Source of the DNA: Marinobacter halophilus
Lineage (GTDB): Bacteria; Pseudomonadota; Gammaproteobacteria; Pseudomonadales; Oleiphilaceae
Direction: 5' to 3'
NCBI RefSeq assembly: GCF_003007685.1
Contig: NZ_PXNN01000013.1
Coordinates: 124,001-188,000, forward strand
DNA: 64,000 nt
The position numbers and the translations under genes were made by a program. Below the pieces are notes generated by a model. It saw only the letters and a list, made by a program, of their open reading frames with translations, was not told where the DNA came from and did no database searches. Each line of letters begins with the position of its first letter. Position 1 is the first letter of the stretch. Below are positions 57,092-64,000 of the stretch, one piece after another.

Positions 57092-58750
57092 ATGTCACAC
57101 CAGTCTGAATTGATCGCCGACGACATTCTGTCGTACCTGAAACAGCACGAAAACAAAGAGCTGCTGCGCCTGCTTACTTGCGGAAGTGTCGACGATGGCA
57201 AAAGCACCCTGATCGGCCGCCTGCTGCACGACACCAAAATGATCTACGAAGATCACATGGCGAGCCTGAAAACCGACAGCGCCAAAATGGGCACCACCGG
57301 TGAAAAGTTAGACCTGGCACTTCTGGTAGACGGCCTACAGGCCGAGCGGGAACAGGGTATCACCATTGATGTCGCCTACCGCTACTTCAGCACTGACAAG
57401 CGCAAGTTCATCATTGCCGACACCCCGGGCCATGAACAATACACCCGCAACATGGCCACCGGCGCCTCCACCGCGCAACTGGCGATCCTGATGATCGACG
57501 CCCGCCATGGTGTGATGACCCAGACTCGCCGACACTCGTTCATTGCCTCCTTGCTGGGCATTCGCCACATTGTGGTGGCCGTGAACAAGATGGACCTGGT
57601 GGACTTCAGTGAGCAGCGCTTTAACGAAATCCGCGATGAGTATCAGGCTTTTGCTACTCGCCTTGGCCTTAACGATATCCGCTTTGTGCCGATTTCTGCC
57701 CTGGACGGCGACAACGTGGTGAACCGGAGCGAGCACACACCCTGGTTCACCGGTCAGCCGTTGATGGAAATCCTGGAAACCGTGGAAGTGTCCCGGGACA
57801 AGAACCTGGAGCATTTCCGCTTTCCGGTGCAGTACGTGACCCGCCCCAACCTCAACTTCCGGGGCTTCTGCGGCACTATTGCTTCCGGCGTGATTCGCCC
57901 GGGCGAGACCGTGATGGCCCTGCCCTCGCGGCGCACCAGCAAGGTCAAGGAGATCGTGACTTTTGATGGCAGTCTTGACGAAGCCTATATCGACCAGGCG
58001 GTCACCCTGACTCTGGAAGACGAAATCGACATCAGCCGTGGCGACATGCTGGTCAAAGCGGAAGACGAGCCGGAAGTGGCCAATCGTTTCAACGCCAACA
58101 TTGTGTGGATGATGGACGCGCCGCTGGAAACCGGTCGCTTGTACGACATCAAACTTGGCCCTACGTTCACCTCCGGCACGGTGAAGGCCATTCACCACCA
58201 GACCGATGTGAACACGCTGGAGCAAAACCCGAACCCGAGCCAGCTTCAGCTCAATGAAATCGGCCTGTGCGAACTGACCCTGAACCAGCCCATCGCGTTT
58301 GACGCCTACCAGCGCAACCACGCCACCGGCAGCTTCATCGTCATCGACCGCCTGACCAACGTCACCGTGGGCGCCGGCATGATCGCTGGCCTGGCGGATG
58401 GTCTGGAATCACTGGACCCGGTCACCCCGGAAGAACGCGCACGTCGCCTGGCCCAGAAACCAGCCATCATCGCTTGCAACGGCAAGCAAGCATCAGCGCT
58501 GGCGCTTGCGGTAGAGCGCACCCTGTTCGACCAGGGCAAGACCGCCGTGGTGGTGTCTGAAGAGAACACCGGCGATGCCGATGAACGCCGCCGCGTGGCA
58601 CAGCTGCTGACTGCTCATGGTCTGGTAGCGATTACCGTGAACCTGGGCTCTGACATCGCCAACGCCAGCGTATCGGCCGAGACTGAGGCCGAGATTCCGG
58701 ACGCGGTTTCGGGCCTTGTTCAGGAGCTGGCTCGTAGAGTCTCGAGATAG
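57092..58750 (+). CDS. cysN: Sulfate adenylyltransferase GTPase subunit CysN with degenerate APS-kinase-like C-terminus
   Basis: CysN is the EF-Tu-like GTPase that activates CysD. Motifs G1 [16 protein letters not shown]3 [15 protein letters not shown] and G4 NKMDLV are intact. At 552 residues it is longer than E. coli CysN (475): residues about 444-552 form an extra domain whose middle ([40 protein letters not shown]) aligns by eye with APS kinase, but the P-loop position reads [10 protein letters not shown] and has lost GxxGxGKS. The domain is shorter than CysC and probably inactive as a kinase. Separate cysC is not in the window. Confidence 0.95.
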   Translation: MSHQSELIADDILSYLKQHENKELLRLLTCGSVDDGKSTLIGRLLHDTKMIYEDHMASLKTDSAKMGTTGEKLDLALLVDGLQAEREQGITIDVAYRYFSTDKRKFIIADTPGHEQYTRNMATGASTAQLAILMIDARHGVMTQTRRHSFIASLLGIRHIVVAVNKMDLVDFSEQRFNEIRDEYQAFATRLGLNDIRFVPISALDGDNVVNRSEHTPWFTGQPLMEILETVEVSRDKNLEHFRFPVQYVTRPNLNFRGFCGTIASGVIRPGETVMALPSRRTSKVKEIVTFDGSLDEAYIDQAVTLTLEDEIDISRGDMLVKAEDEPEVANRFNANIVWMMDAPLETGRLYDIKLGPTFTSGTVKAIHHQTDVNTLEQNPNPSQLQLNEIGLCELTLNQPIAFDAYQRNHATGSFIVIDRLTNVTVGAGMIAGLADGLESLDPVTPEERARRLAQKPAIIACNGKQASALALAVERTLFDQGKTAVVVSEENTGDADERRRVAQLLTAHGLVAITVNLGSDIANASVSAETEAEIPDAVSGLVQELARRVSR

Positions 58751-58789
58751 GCCTGGCACATAGATTCCCCTTCCTTGGCGGGCTGGCAC

Positions 58790-58874
58790 CGGGGTGGGGG
58801 ATTCTTTTTCTTTGGAAAAACAACTCGCTGCGCTCAGACATCTTTTTCCGGCAGAAAAAGAATCCCCCACCCCG
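58790..58874 (+). repeat. Family B foldback element B1
   Basis: A 21-bp perfect inverted repeat (58790-58810 with 58854-58874) around a 43-nt core carrying an inner GGAAAAA/TTTTTCC pair (58814-58820 with 58843-58849). The core faces plus. It lies 39 nt after the cysN stop and 61 nt before the antitoxin gene. Its outer arm shares only GGGGTGG with the other family B copies. Confidence 0.88.
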
Positions 58875-58935
58875 CCGCCGGCAGAGATTTGGAGTGGTAC
58901 ACTAAAAGCGTCTTGTTCAGATAGGGTTTGGAAGG

Positions 58936-59139
58936 ATGACTGCTATTGATCAGATGACTGATATTGAGAAAGTTCAGGCTATGGAACAGCTTTGGCAATC
59001 TTTGACTGTCAATAATCGGATGCCCGAGCCGCCCGAATGGCACGGCAGGGTGCTCGCAGAGCGTGCTCAAGCTATTGAAGAAGGCCGGACTCAATACACT
59101 TCGCTTGCAGCTTTGAAGGAACGCGGTCCACGGCGATGA
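58936..59139 (+). CDS. Addiction-module antitoxin (PF09720-type)
   Basis: A 67-residue acidic protein of the addiction-module-component type: EKVQAMEQLWQSL near residues 12-24, then a typical PEPPEWHGRVLAERAQAIEEG segment and a short tail (TSLAALKERGPRR). Such proteins neutralise ParE-like toxins. It overlaps the toxin start by 4 nt (ATGA), the usual order of antitoxin first. The pair lies between family B repeats B1 and B2. Family assignment is from motif recognition. Confidence 0.85.
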   Translation: MTAIDQMTDIEKVQAMEQLWQSLTVNNRMPEPPEWHGRVLAERAQAIEEGRTQYTSLAALKERGPRR

Positions 59140-59438
59140 AACACCGGGAAGTAAGGCTCACGGACGGAGCACTTCAGGACATCAACAACGCTGTAAACTT
59201 CTACGACCAAATCGAGTATGGACTCGGCAGATATTTCTTCGATTCAATCATTACTGATATGGAGGCGCTGGAATTCTTTGGCGGACTCCATCAGCAGCGA
59301 TTTGGCCACTACGCAAGCCCCGCAAAACGCTTTCCCTTCATTATTTATTACAAAATTGGCGAAACATTCGTCGATGTTCGTGCAGTTCTCGACACACGAG
59401 AAAATCCTGTAAACACAGACAAACGTCTCGAACGTTAG
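59136..59438 (+). CDS. ParE/RelE-superfamily toxin
   Basis: A 100-residue toxin candidate of the ParE/RelE fold. Features are VRLTDGALQDINNAVNFYDQ near the N-terminus, a central LGRYFFDSIITDMEALEFF and the typical RFPFIIYYKIGETFVDVRAVLDTREN strand region (split here: RFPFIIYYKIGETF, then VDVRAVLDTREN). ParE members poison gyrase and RelE members cleave mRNA; PF09720-linked toxins are usually ParE-like, so gyrase is the likelier target. Overlaps its antitoxin by 4 nt. Confidence 0.85.
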   Translation: MKHREVRLTDGALQDINNAVNFYDQIEYGLGRYFFDSIITDMEALEFFGGLHQQRFGHYASPAKRFPFIIYYKIGETFVDVRAVLDTRENPVNTDKRLER

Positions 59439-59465
59439 CCAACGAAACCAGGAACGAGCTACGCC

Positions 59466-59560
59466 GGTCGTGGGGTGGTGAACTATTTTTCTGCCGGGAA
59501 AAGATGTCTGAGCGAAGCGAGTTGTTTTTCCAAAGAAAAATAGTTCACCACCCCGCGACC
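59466..59560 (-). repeat. Family B foldback element B2
   Basis: A 27-bp inverted repeat with one G.T position (59466-59492 with 59534-59560) around a core in reverse orientation to B1 and B3. It begins 28 nt after the toxin stop and ends 92 nt before yejK. Together with B1 it brackets the toxin-antitoxin pair in opposite core orientation. The outer end GGTCGTGGGGTGG resembles B3. Confidence 0.88.
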
Positions 59561-59651
59561 CGCCCGCCAAGCCAAAAGCCGGCAATGAACAAAAAGCCAG
59601 ACCATGGCACAATCCCCCGCCACCAAGATTAACCACAGGAGCTGAACCAAA

Positions 59652-60668
59652 ATGGCCATTAAACACCTGCGCACCGCCTTCGCCAGCCAGTACCAGCCGG
59701 GCCAACCCGCCCGCCTTGTTGCCGGCGAGGCCATGCAGGAGCCCGGTGGCGATTACGAAGCTCTGCACAAACAGATGAAGCGCCTGTTCAACAGCAAACC
59801 CGGCAAAAAATACGGCCGCTTCTCCGAAGACCTCGGCGAAGGCCCGTTCAGCGCCTGGCTCAAGGACTACCTGGAAGACAAACAGACCTTCGCCGCCATG
59901 ACCGACCGCCTGTTCGGGCATTGGCAGGAACTGCTCAACGGCAGCCAGGAAGAGTTTGATGGCCACCTGATGATCGTCCACGATGCCCTGGCCGACTCCG
60001 AAGTGGTGTACCTGTTCATGCTTGAAACCGACAGTGCCATGCGCTTCGACGGCACTCAGAAGCTGGACGCCACCGATGTGCTCAGCCTGTCGCGCCTGAA
60101 TCTGGCCGTGCGAATCGAGCTGGACGACTGGCGCAACGACAACGCCAGTGAGAATTATCTGACCGTCATCCACGCCCGCGGCACCGGCGACCCCGGTGAG
60201 CTGTTTCTGCGCCTGTGCGCGTTCACCAACAGCGTGGATGTGGAAAAAGAAACCATGACGTTTCTGGACGCGGTGGAAGCCTTCGCCAAGTCGTCTGAAC
60301 CCGAAAAAGCCGGCGAAGTTCGCACCAAAGCCTACGAATTCTGCAAAGACCAGCACGCCCTGGGCGAGCCCGTAGCTATTGAGGCCCTGTCCAGCTACCT
60401 GGACGAGAGCCAGCCCGAGCGCTTCAAGGAGTTCGCCAGCCAGAACGCCGAAATGCCTGAAACCGGCGTTCTGCACCCGGACCACCGCAAGGTCAAGAAG
60501 CTGGTCCGCATCGCCGGCTCGGGCGGTGGCATGAGTTTGTCCTTCTCCTCCGACTTGATGAACCAGGCGGTCTACTACGACCGCGATCAGGACGCCCTGA
60601 CCATCACCCGCCTGCCTAAAGCATTGCGGGAGCAGTTGCAGCGGTATCTGGAGGCTCGGGAGGATTAA
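59652..60668 (+). CDS. yejK: Nucleoid-associated protein YejK (NdpA)
   Basis: A 338-residue member of the NdpA/YejK family of nucleoid-associated proteins; in E. coli YejK can bind topoisomerase IV. Family motifs include LNLAVRIELDDWRNDNASEN near the middle, DPGELFLRLCAFTNSVDVEK, and the C-terminal SLSFSSDLMNQAVYYDRDQD. The start at 59652 gives a typical length with a GGAG-type Shine-Dalgarno (acaggagctgaacc). It is isolated between two family B repeats, B2 upstream and B3 downstream. Confidence 0.94.
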   Translation: MAIKHLRTAFASQYQPGQPARLVAGEAMQEPGGDYEALHKQMKRLFNSKPGKKYGRFSEDLGEGPFSAWLKDYLEDKQTFAAMTDRLFGHWQELLNGSQEEFDGHLMIVHDALADSEVVYLFMLETDSAMRFDGTQKLDATDVLSLSRLNLAVRIELDDWRNDNASENYLTVIHARGTGDPGELFLRLCAFTNSVDVEKETMTFLDAVEAFAKSSEPEKAGEVRTKAYEFCKDQHALGEPVAIEALSSYLDESQPERFKEFASQNAEMPETGVLHPDHRKVKKLVRIAGSGGGMSLSFSSDLMNQAVYYDRDQDALTITRLPKALREQLQRYLEARED

Positions 60669-60683
60669 AACTGACTTGGGGCG

Positions 60684-60778
60684 GGTCGCGGGGTGGGTGA
60701 AACTTTTTCTTTGGAAAAATAACTCGCTTCGCTCAGACATCTTTTTCCGGCAGAAAAAGTTTCACCCACCCCACGACC
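60684..60778 (+). repeat. Family B foldback element B3
   Basis: A 27-bp inverted repeat with one mismatch (60684-60710 with 60752-60778) around a family B core in the plus orientation. It lies 15 nt after the yejK stop and 31 nt before the convergent trmH stop, a position where it could act as a bidirectional terminator. The outer end GGTCGCGGGGTGG resembles B2. Confidence 0.88.
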
Positions 60779-60809
60779 GGCCTGACAATGGCGATGGATT
60801 CCGCAGGTA

Positions 60810-61544
60810 TCAGCCTACTTCGATATTTTCCGGTTGCTCGTCCCACCTGGGGCGGTTCGCTCTGAGTTTTCTGACTTCCTGCATCCAGCCTACGCCATCG
60901 ATCAGCTCTCCGGTTTCGTGATCAATCGGCGGGTACGGCAGGTTGCGGTCATCGCAATAGCGCTTCACCGTTGGCTGGCACCAGCGGAACAGCAACCGGT
61001 TGTAGTCCTCATCCGGCATCCGCCGATGCTCAAACATCCCCGCCAGTTTCCGCTGACGCTGGGCTTCGGAAAGAATAATCGAACAGGCTGAAGACACATT
61101 CAACGACTCCACCATCCCCATCATCGGGATCACCAGGTGCTCATCCGCCTGCTCCGCCGTCACCGGGTTCACCCCGTCCACTTCGTTGCCCATGATGATC
61201 GTGCATGGCACGGTGTAATCCACCTCCCGAAAATCCACCGCCCGCTCTGACAGCTGCGCAGCATAAATCTTGTGGCCCTGAGCCTTAAGTCCGGCAACGG
61301 CTTCGTCCATGGTCGGATGGGTGTGGGTGGTCACCCAGTGATAACTGCCGCCGGCGGTCTTCCGGAACGCCCGGAAGCCTTCCTTCGGCCACACTACGTG
61401 CATATGAGCCAGGCCAAAGGCGTCACAGGAACGGATAATCGCAGACAGGTTTCGCGGCTTGTGAACCTGATCGGTCAGCACCCGAAGGTCAGGTTGGCGG
61501 GTGTTCAGGGTCTGTTTGATTCGGGCAAGGCGTTCGGGGGTCAT
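60810..61544 (-). CDS. trmH: tRNA (guanosine-2'-O)-methyltransferase TrmH (SpoU family)
   Basis: TrmH methylates the 2'-OH of Gm18 in tRNA. The 244-residue SPOUT protein has motif 1 RNLSAIIRSCDAFGL, motif 2 CTIIMGNEVDGVNP and motif 3 MVESLNVSSACSIILSEAQR in the normal order. ATG 61544 (MTPERLARIKQTLNTRQPDL) matches the E. coli N-terminus; the open frame to 61688 crosses element A6. The C-terminal tail is longer than E. coli TrmH. It is divergent from miaB, with A6 in between. Confidence 0.94.
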   Translation of the reverse strand: MTPERLARIKQTLNTRQPDLRVLTDQVHKPRNLSAIIRSCDAFGLAHMHVVWPKEGFRAFRKTAGGSYHWVTTHTHPTMDEAVAGLKAQGHKIYAAQLSERAVDFREVDYTVPCTIIMGNEVDGVNPVTAEQADEHLVIPMMGMVESLNVSSACSIILSEAQRQRKLAGMFEHRRMPDEDYNRLLFRWCQPTVKRYCDDRNLPYPPIDHETGELIDGVGWMQEVRKLRANRPRWDEQPENIEVG

Positions 61545-61893
61545 AAGTATATTGATTAAATGTTGTGTTGGGCGGCTTCCATAAACACGATCAGAGCTTG
61601 AGGAATCCAGCACAGGCCTATGGGAAGGGTTTTGGGGTGAGCTTTCCAAAACTGTGCGGAGCCAGGGATGGCGGAGCCCAAGCGTCACATGGATGTGCCG
61701 AAGGAGCGTGTTTTGGAAAGCTCACCCCAAAAGCCTTCATACACCAAACTGGAGTTGCTGCGAATGATACCACAGCAAAACCCGAGACAACGGTGGTTGA
61801 AGTTTAAGCACCCCGCTATACTACGCAGTCCAATTTTTGCCAGCGCCAAAATCACCACACCCGGCGCAACACACATCAGACTGCGTGAGACCC
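61545..61893. other. 349-nt divergent intergenic region between trmH and miaB
   Basis: Contains the A6 foldback element (61630-61732). The remaining sequence (61733-61893) includes an AT-rich stretch likely to carry the miaB promoter, but no consensus box stands out, and no gene is seen. Confidence 0.8.
61630..61732 (-). repeat. Family A foldback element A6
   Basis: A 23-bp perfect inverted repeat (61630-61652 with 61710-61732) encloses a type 1 core in reverse orientation that is nearly identical to A3, 36 kb away. The outer arm TTTTGGGGTGAGC is locus-specific. It is 85 nt upstream of trmH. Confidence 0.9.
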
Positions 61894-63240
61894 ATGGCCA
61901 AAAAGCTGTACATCAAAACCCACGGCTGCCAAATGAACGAGTACGACTCTGCCCGCATGGCAGACCTGCTCAAAACCGGCGAAACCGTCGAAATGACCGA
62001 CTCGCCCGATGACGCCGACATCCTGCTGCTGAACACCTGCTCCATCCGCGAAAAAGCCCAGGACAAAGTGTTCCACCAGCTCGGCCGCTGGAAAAAACTG
62101 AAAAGCAAAAAACCCGACCTGATCATCGGCGTCGGCGGCTGTGTCGCCAGCCAGGAAGGCCAGGCCATCATCGACCGGGCCCCGTTTGTCGACATGGTGT
62201 TCGGCCCACAAACCCTGCACCGCCTGCCCGACATGATCACCGAAGTGCGCGCCAAAGGTAACGGCGTGGGCGTGGTTGACGTCAGCTTTCCAGAGATTGA
62301 AAAATTCGACAATCTGCCGGACCCCGGCGCAGATGGCCCTTCTGCGTTCGTCTCGATCATGGAAGGCTGCAGCAAATACTGCACCTTCTGCGTAGTACCC
62401 TACACCCGCGGTGAAGAAGTCAGTCGCCCGGTCGACGACGTGATCGCCGAAGTCGCCCACCTTGCCAGCCAGGGCGTACGCGAAGTTAATCTGCTGGGCC
62501 AGAACGTCAACGCTTACCGGGGCGATACCCACGACGGCGACGTCATGGACATGGCCGAACTGATCGAACTGATCGCCTCCATTGATGGCATCGACCGCAT
62601 TCGCTACACCACTTCCCATCCGGTCGAGTTCAGCGATTCCTTAATCGAGATCTATGAGCGGGTTCCGGAGCTGGTCAGCCATCTGCACCTGCCGGTGCAG
62701 AGCGGTTCCGATCGCATTCTGGCGGCAATGAAGCGTGGCCACACGGCTCTGGAGTACAAATCCAAGCTGCGCCGTTTGCGGAAGATCCGGCCAGACATCA
62801 GCTTTTCCTCGGATTTTATCATCGGTTTCCCTGGAGAATCTGATAAAGACTTCGAAGACACCATGAAGCTGATCAACGATATCGGCTTCGATATGTCCTT
62901 CAGCTTTGTCTACAGCGCCCGCCCCGGCACTCCGGCGGCGGATTTGCCAGACGATACGCCGATGCAGGTGAAGAAGCAGCGCCTGAGCATTCTTCAGGAT
63001 CGACTGAATCAGAACGTGATGGATATCAGCCGGAAGATGGTGGGCAGCACGCAGAGGATTCTGGTGACCGGCTTGTCCAAAAAGGACCCCGGCGAATACG
63101 CCGGCCGCACCGAGAACAACCGCATCGTGAATTTCCGGCACGACAATCCCGAGGTGGTGGGTCACTTCGTCGACGTCGAGATCGTCGAGGCGTACGCCAA
63201 CTCTTTGCGCGGCGTTCCTGTGGGTCCGGAGTTGTTTTAG
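61894..63240 (+). CDS. miaB: tRNA-2-methylthio-N6-dimethylallyladenosine synthase MiaB
   Basis: MiaB is a radical-SAM methylthiotransferase acting on i6A37 of tRNAs. The 448-residue protein has the N-terminal iron-sulfur domain ([46 protein letters not shown]), the radical-SAM cluster [17 protein letters not shown] near residue 158, and a C-terminal TRAM domain ([18 protein letters not shown]). ATG 61894 ([13 protein letters not shown]) is the conserved start. ybeZ follows on the same strand, the conserved miaB-ybeZ-ybeY order. Confidence 0.97.
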   Translation: MAKKLYIKTHGCQMNEYDSARMADLLKTGETVEMTDSPDDADILLLNTCSIREKAQDKVFHQLGRWKKLKSKKPDLIIGVGGCVASQEGQAIIDRAPFVDMVFGPQTLHRLPDMITEVRAKGNGVGVVDVSFPEIEKFDNLPDPGADGPSAFVSIMEGCSKYCTFCVVPYTRGEEVSRPVDDVIAEVAHLASQGVREVNLLGQNVNAYRGDTHDGDVMDMAELIELIASIDGIDRIRYTTSHPVEFSDSLIEIYERVPELVSHLHLPVQSGSDRILAAMKRGHTALEYKSKLRRLRKIRPDISFSSDFIIGFPGESDKDFEDTMKLINDIGFDMSFSFVYSARPGTPAADLPDDTPMQVKKQRLSILQDRLNQNVMDISRKMVGSTQRILVTGLSKKDPGEYAGRTENNRIVNFRHDNPEVVGHFVDVEIVEAYANSLRGVPVGPELF

Positions 63241-63330
63241 ACCGCGCCCCACAACCCCCGGCCAGGCACCACACACCGAAATACCGACTCCCCAACCAAG
63301 AATCCGGGGAGTAAACCAAACGGAGCAAGA

Positions 63331-64000
63331 TTGAATACTCAAGACACCAGACAATTTGACCTGCACCCGGTAGACCAGCGAAGGCTGACCACGCTGTGCG
63401 GGCAGTTTGATGAACACCTGAAGATGATTGAAAAACGTCTCCAGGTGAAAGTTGGCCGTCGCGGCCATCACTTCCGGGTGGACGGGCACACCGAAAACGT
63501 CGCCGCTGCCACCGAGGTAATCCGCCACATGTACCGGGAAACCGAGGCGACCAGCGACATCCCTCCGGATACCGTGCACCTGTTTATCCGTGAGACCGGG
63601 CTGGAACGACTGCCGGATGACGTGCCCTATGATGAAGGTCAGGTCACGGTCATCAAAACTCCGAAGGTAACCGCCAAGCCCCGTGGCAAGAACCAGCAGA
63701 AGTATGTGCAGAGCATCCGCAGCCACGACATCAATTTTGGTATCGGGCCTGCGGGTACCGGTAAAACCTGGCTGGCGGTGGCCTGTGCGGTGGAAGCCCT
63801 GAAAGACGAGCAGGTCAAGCGTATCTTGCTGGTGCGCCCGGCGGTGGAAGCCGGCGAGAAGCTGGGCTTTCTGCCCGGCGACCTGGCCCAAAAGGTCGAC
63901 CCTTACCTCCGGCCGCTTTACGACGCCCTCTACGAGATGCTCGGCTTTGATCATGTTACCCGCCTGATCGAGAAAAGTGTGATCGAGATCGCGCCGTTGG
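63331..64000 (+). CDS. ybeZ: PhoH-like ATPase YbeZ, N-terminal part (3' truncated by window)
   Basis: The first 223 residues of a PhoH-family ATPase, often encoded with ybeY and linked to RNA metabolism. TTG 63331 follows GGAG (cggagcaaga) and gives the expected N-terminus (LNTQDTRQFDLHPVDQRRL). The Walker A motif GPAGTGKTWLAVACAVEALK lies near residue 140, followed by the PhoH motif RPAVEAGEKLGFLPGDL. The gene runs off the window end, so the Walker B region and C-terminus cannot be seen. The start codon is inferred from the context. Confidence 0.93.
   Translation, partial: MNTQDTRQFDLHPVDQRRLTTLCGQFDEHLKMIEKRLQVKVGRRGHHFRVDGHTENVAAATEVIRHMYRETEATSDIPPDTVHLFIRETGLERLPDDVPYDEGQVTVIKTPKVTAKPRGKNQQKYVQSIRSHDINFGIGPAGTGKTWLAVACAVEALKDEQVKRILLVRPAVEAGEKLGFLPGDLAQKVDPYLRPLYDALYEMLGFDHVTRLIEKSVIEIAPL

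Noticed and set aside
58790..59560. B1 and B2 as ends of a composite transposon
   Set aside because: No transposase is present, the arms are not identical and no target-site duplication is evident.
59244..60740. 498-residue minus-strand open frame
   Set aside because: It is antisense to yejK and the toxin gene and begins with a repeat-derived MSERSELFFQRK peptide.
62641..63954. 437-residue minus-strand open frame
   Set aside because: It is antisense to miaB and ybeZ, which have secure motifs on the plus strand.

Overview
The window reads as a contiguous piece of a gammaproteobacterial chromosome, most like a marine Marinobacter or close relative. That is an inference from gene content and order: pilBCD with coaE and yacG, a Pseudomonas-style mla-ibaG-murA-hisGDC block, kdsDC-lptCAB-rpoN-hpf-ptsN-rapZ-npr, a DUF1302/DUF1329 pair beside a large LuxR-type regulator, and mreBCD-maf-rng-yhdP. 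No database search was possible. The sequence is moderately GC-rich and almost entirely housekeeping. I saw no prophage, integrase, transposase, CRISPR array, rRNA or tRNA.

Layout. 1-7.6 kb: end of pilB, then pilC, pilD, coaE, an unknown exported protein, trmO/tsaA, a hybrid sensor kinase and yacG. 7.7-12.6 kb: YfaZ-like protein, a large unknown lipoprotein, a Bax-like glucosaminidase and an acyltransferase. 12.6-20.3 kb (minus): LAL/MalT-type regulator, DUF1329 and DUF1302 envelope proteins, thiolase. 20.4-23 kb: zapE, zapG (yhcB) and a Nif3-like gene. 23-31.3 kb (minus): hisC, hisD, hisG, murA, ibaG and mlaBCDEF, running mlaF to hisC in transcription order. 31.5-40.8 kb (plus): kdsD, kdsC, lptCAB, rpoN, hpf, ptsN, rapZ, npr, mgtE, darP. 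40.8-50 kb (minus): mreB, mreC, mreD, maf, rng, yhdP and a nitrilase-family hydrolase in transcription order. 50.1-53.4 kb: gatCAB. 53.9-64 kb: rimO (minus), a PilZ protein, cysDN, a ParE-type toxin-antitoxin pair, yejK, trmH (minus), miaB and the start of ybeZ (phoH-like).

The genes fall into a few functional groups: type IV pilus assembly, envelope biogenesis (LPS transport, lipid asymmetry, peptidoglycan precursor, cell shape), nitrogen-PTS/sigma-54 regulation, histidine synthesis, sulfate activation, and RNA modification/translation (TrmO, RimO, TrmH, MiaB, GatCAB, RNase G, Hpf).

The most unusual signal is intergenic. Nine foldback elements of about 85-114 bp fall into two families. Family A has six copies at 22.96, 24.24, 25.84, 53.50, 53.74 and 61.63 kb; family B has three at 58.79, 59.47 and 60.68 kb. 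Within a family the central core is conserved and can face either way, while the long outer arms differ from copy to copy yet remain complementary over about 21-28 bp with at most one mismatch or wobble. Family A cores carry two further small hairpins, so a single strand could fold into a multi-branched structure. Three copies occupy three consecutive junctions hisG/hisD/hisC/nif3, and two family B copies bracket the toxin-antitoxin pair. Other points of note: a CysN with a degenerate APS-kinase-like C-terminus, an mreC whose best start is a non-canonical ATT, a sensor kinase lacking the usual phosphatase residue and with an altered receiver acidic pair, and the LAL/DUF1329/DUF1302 cluster.
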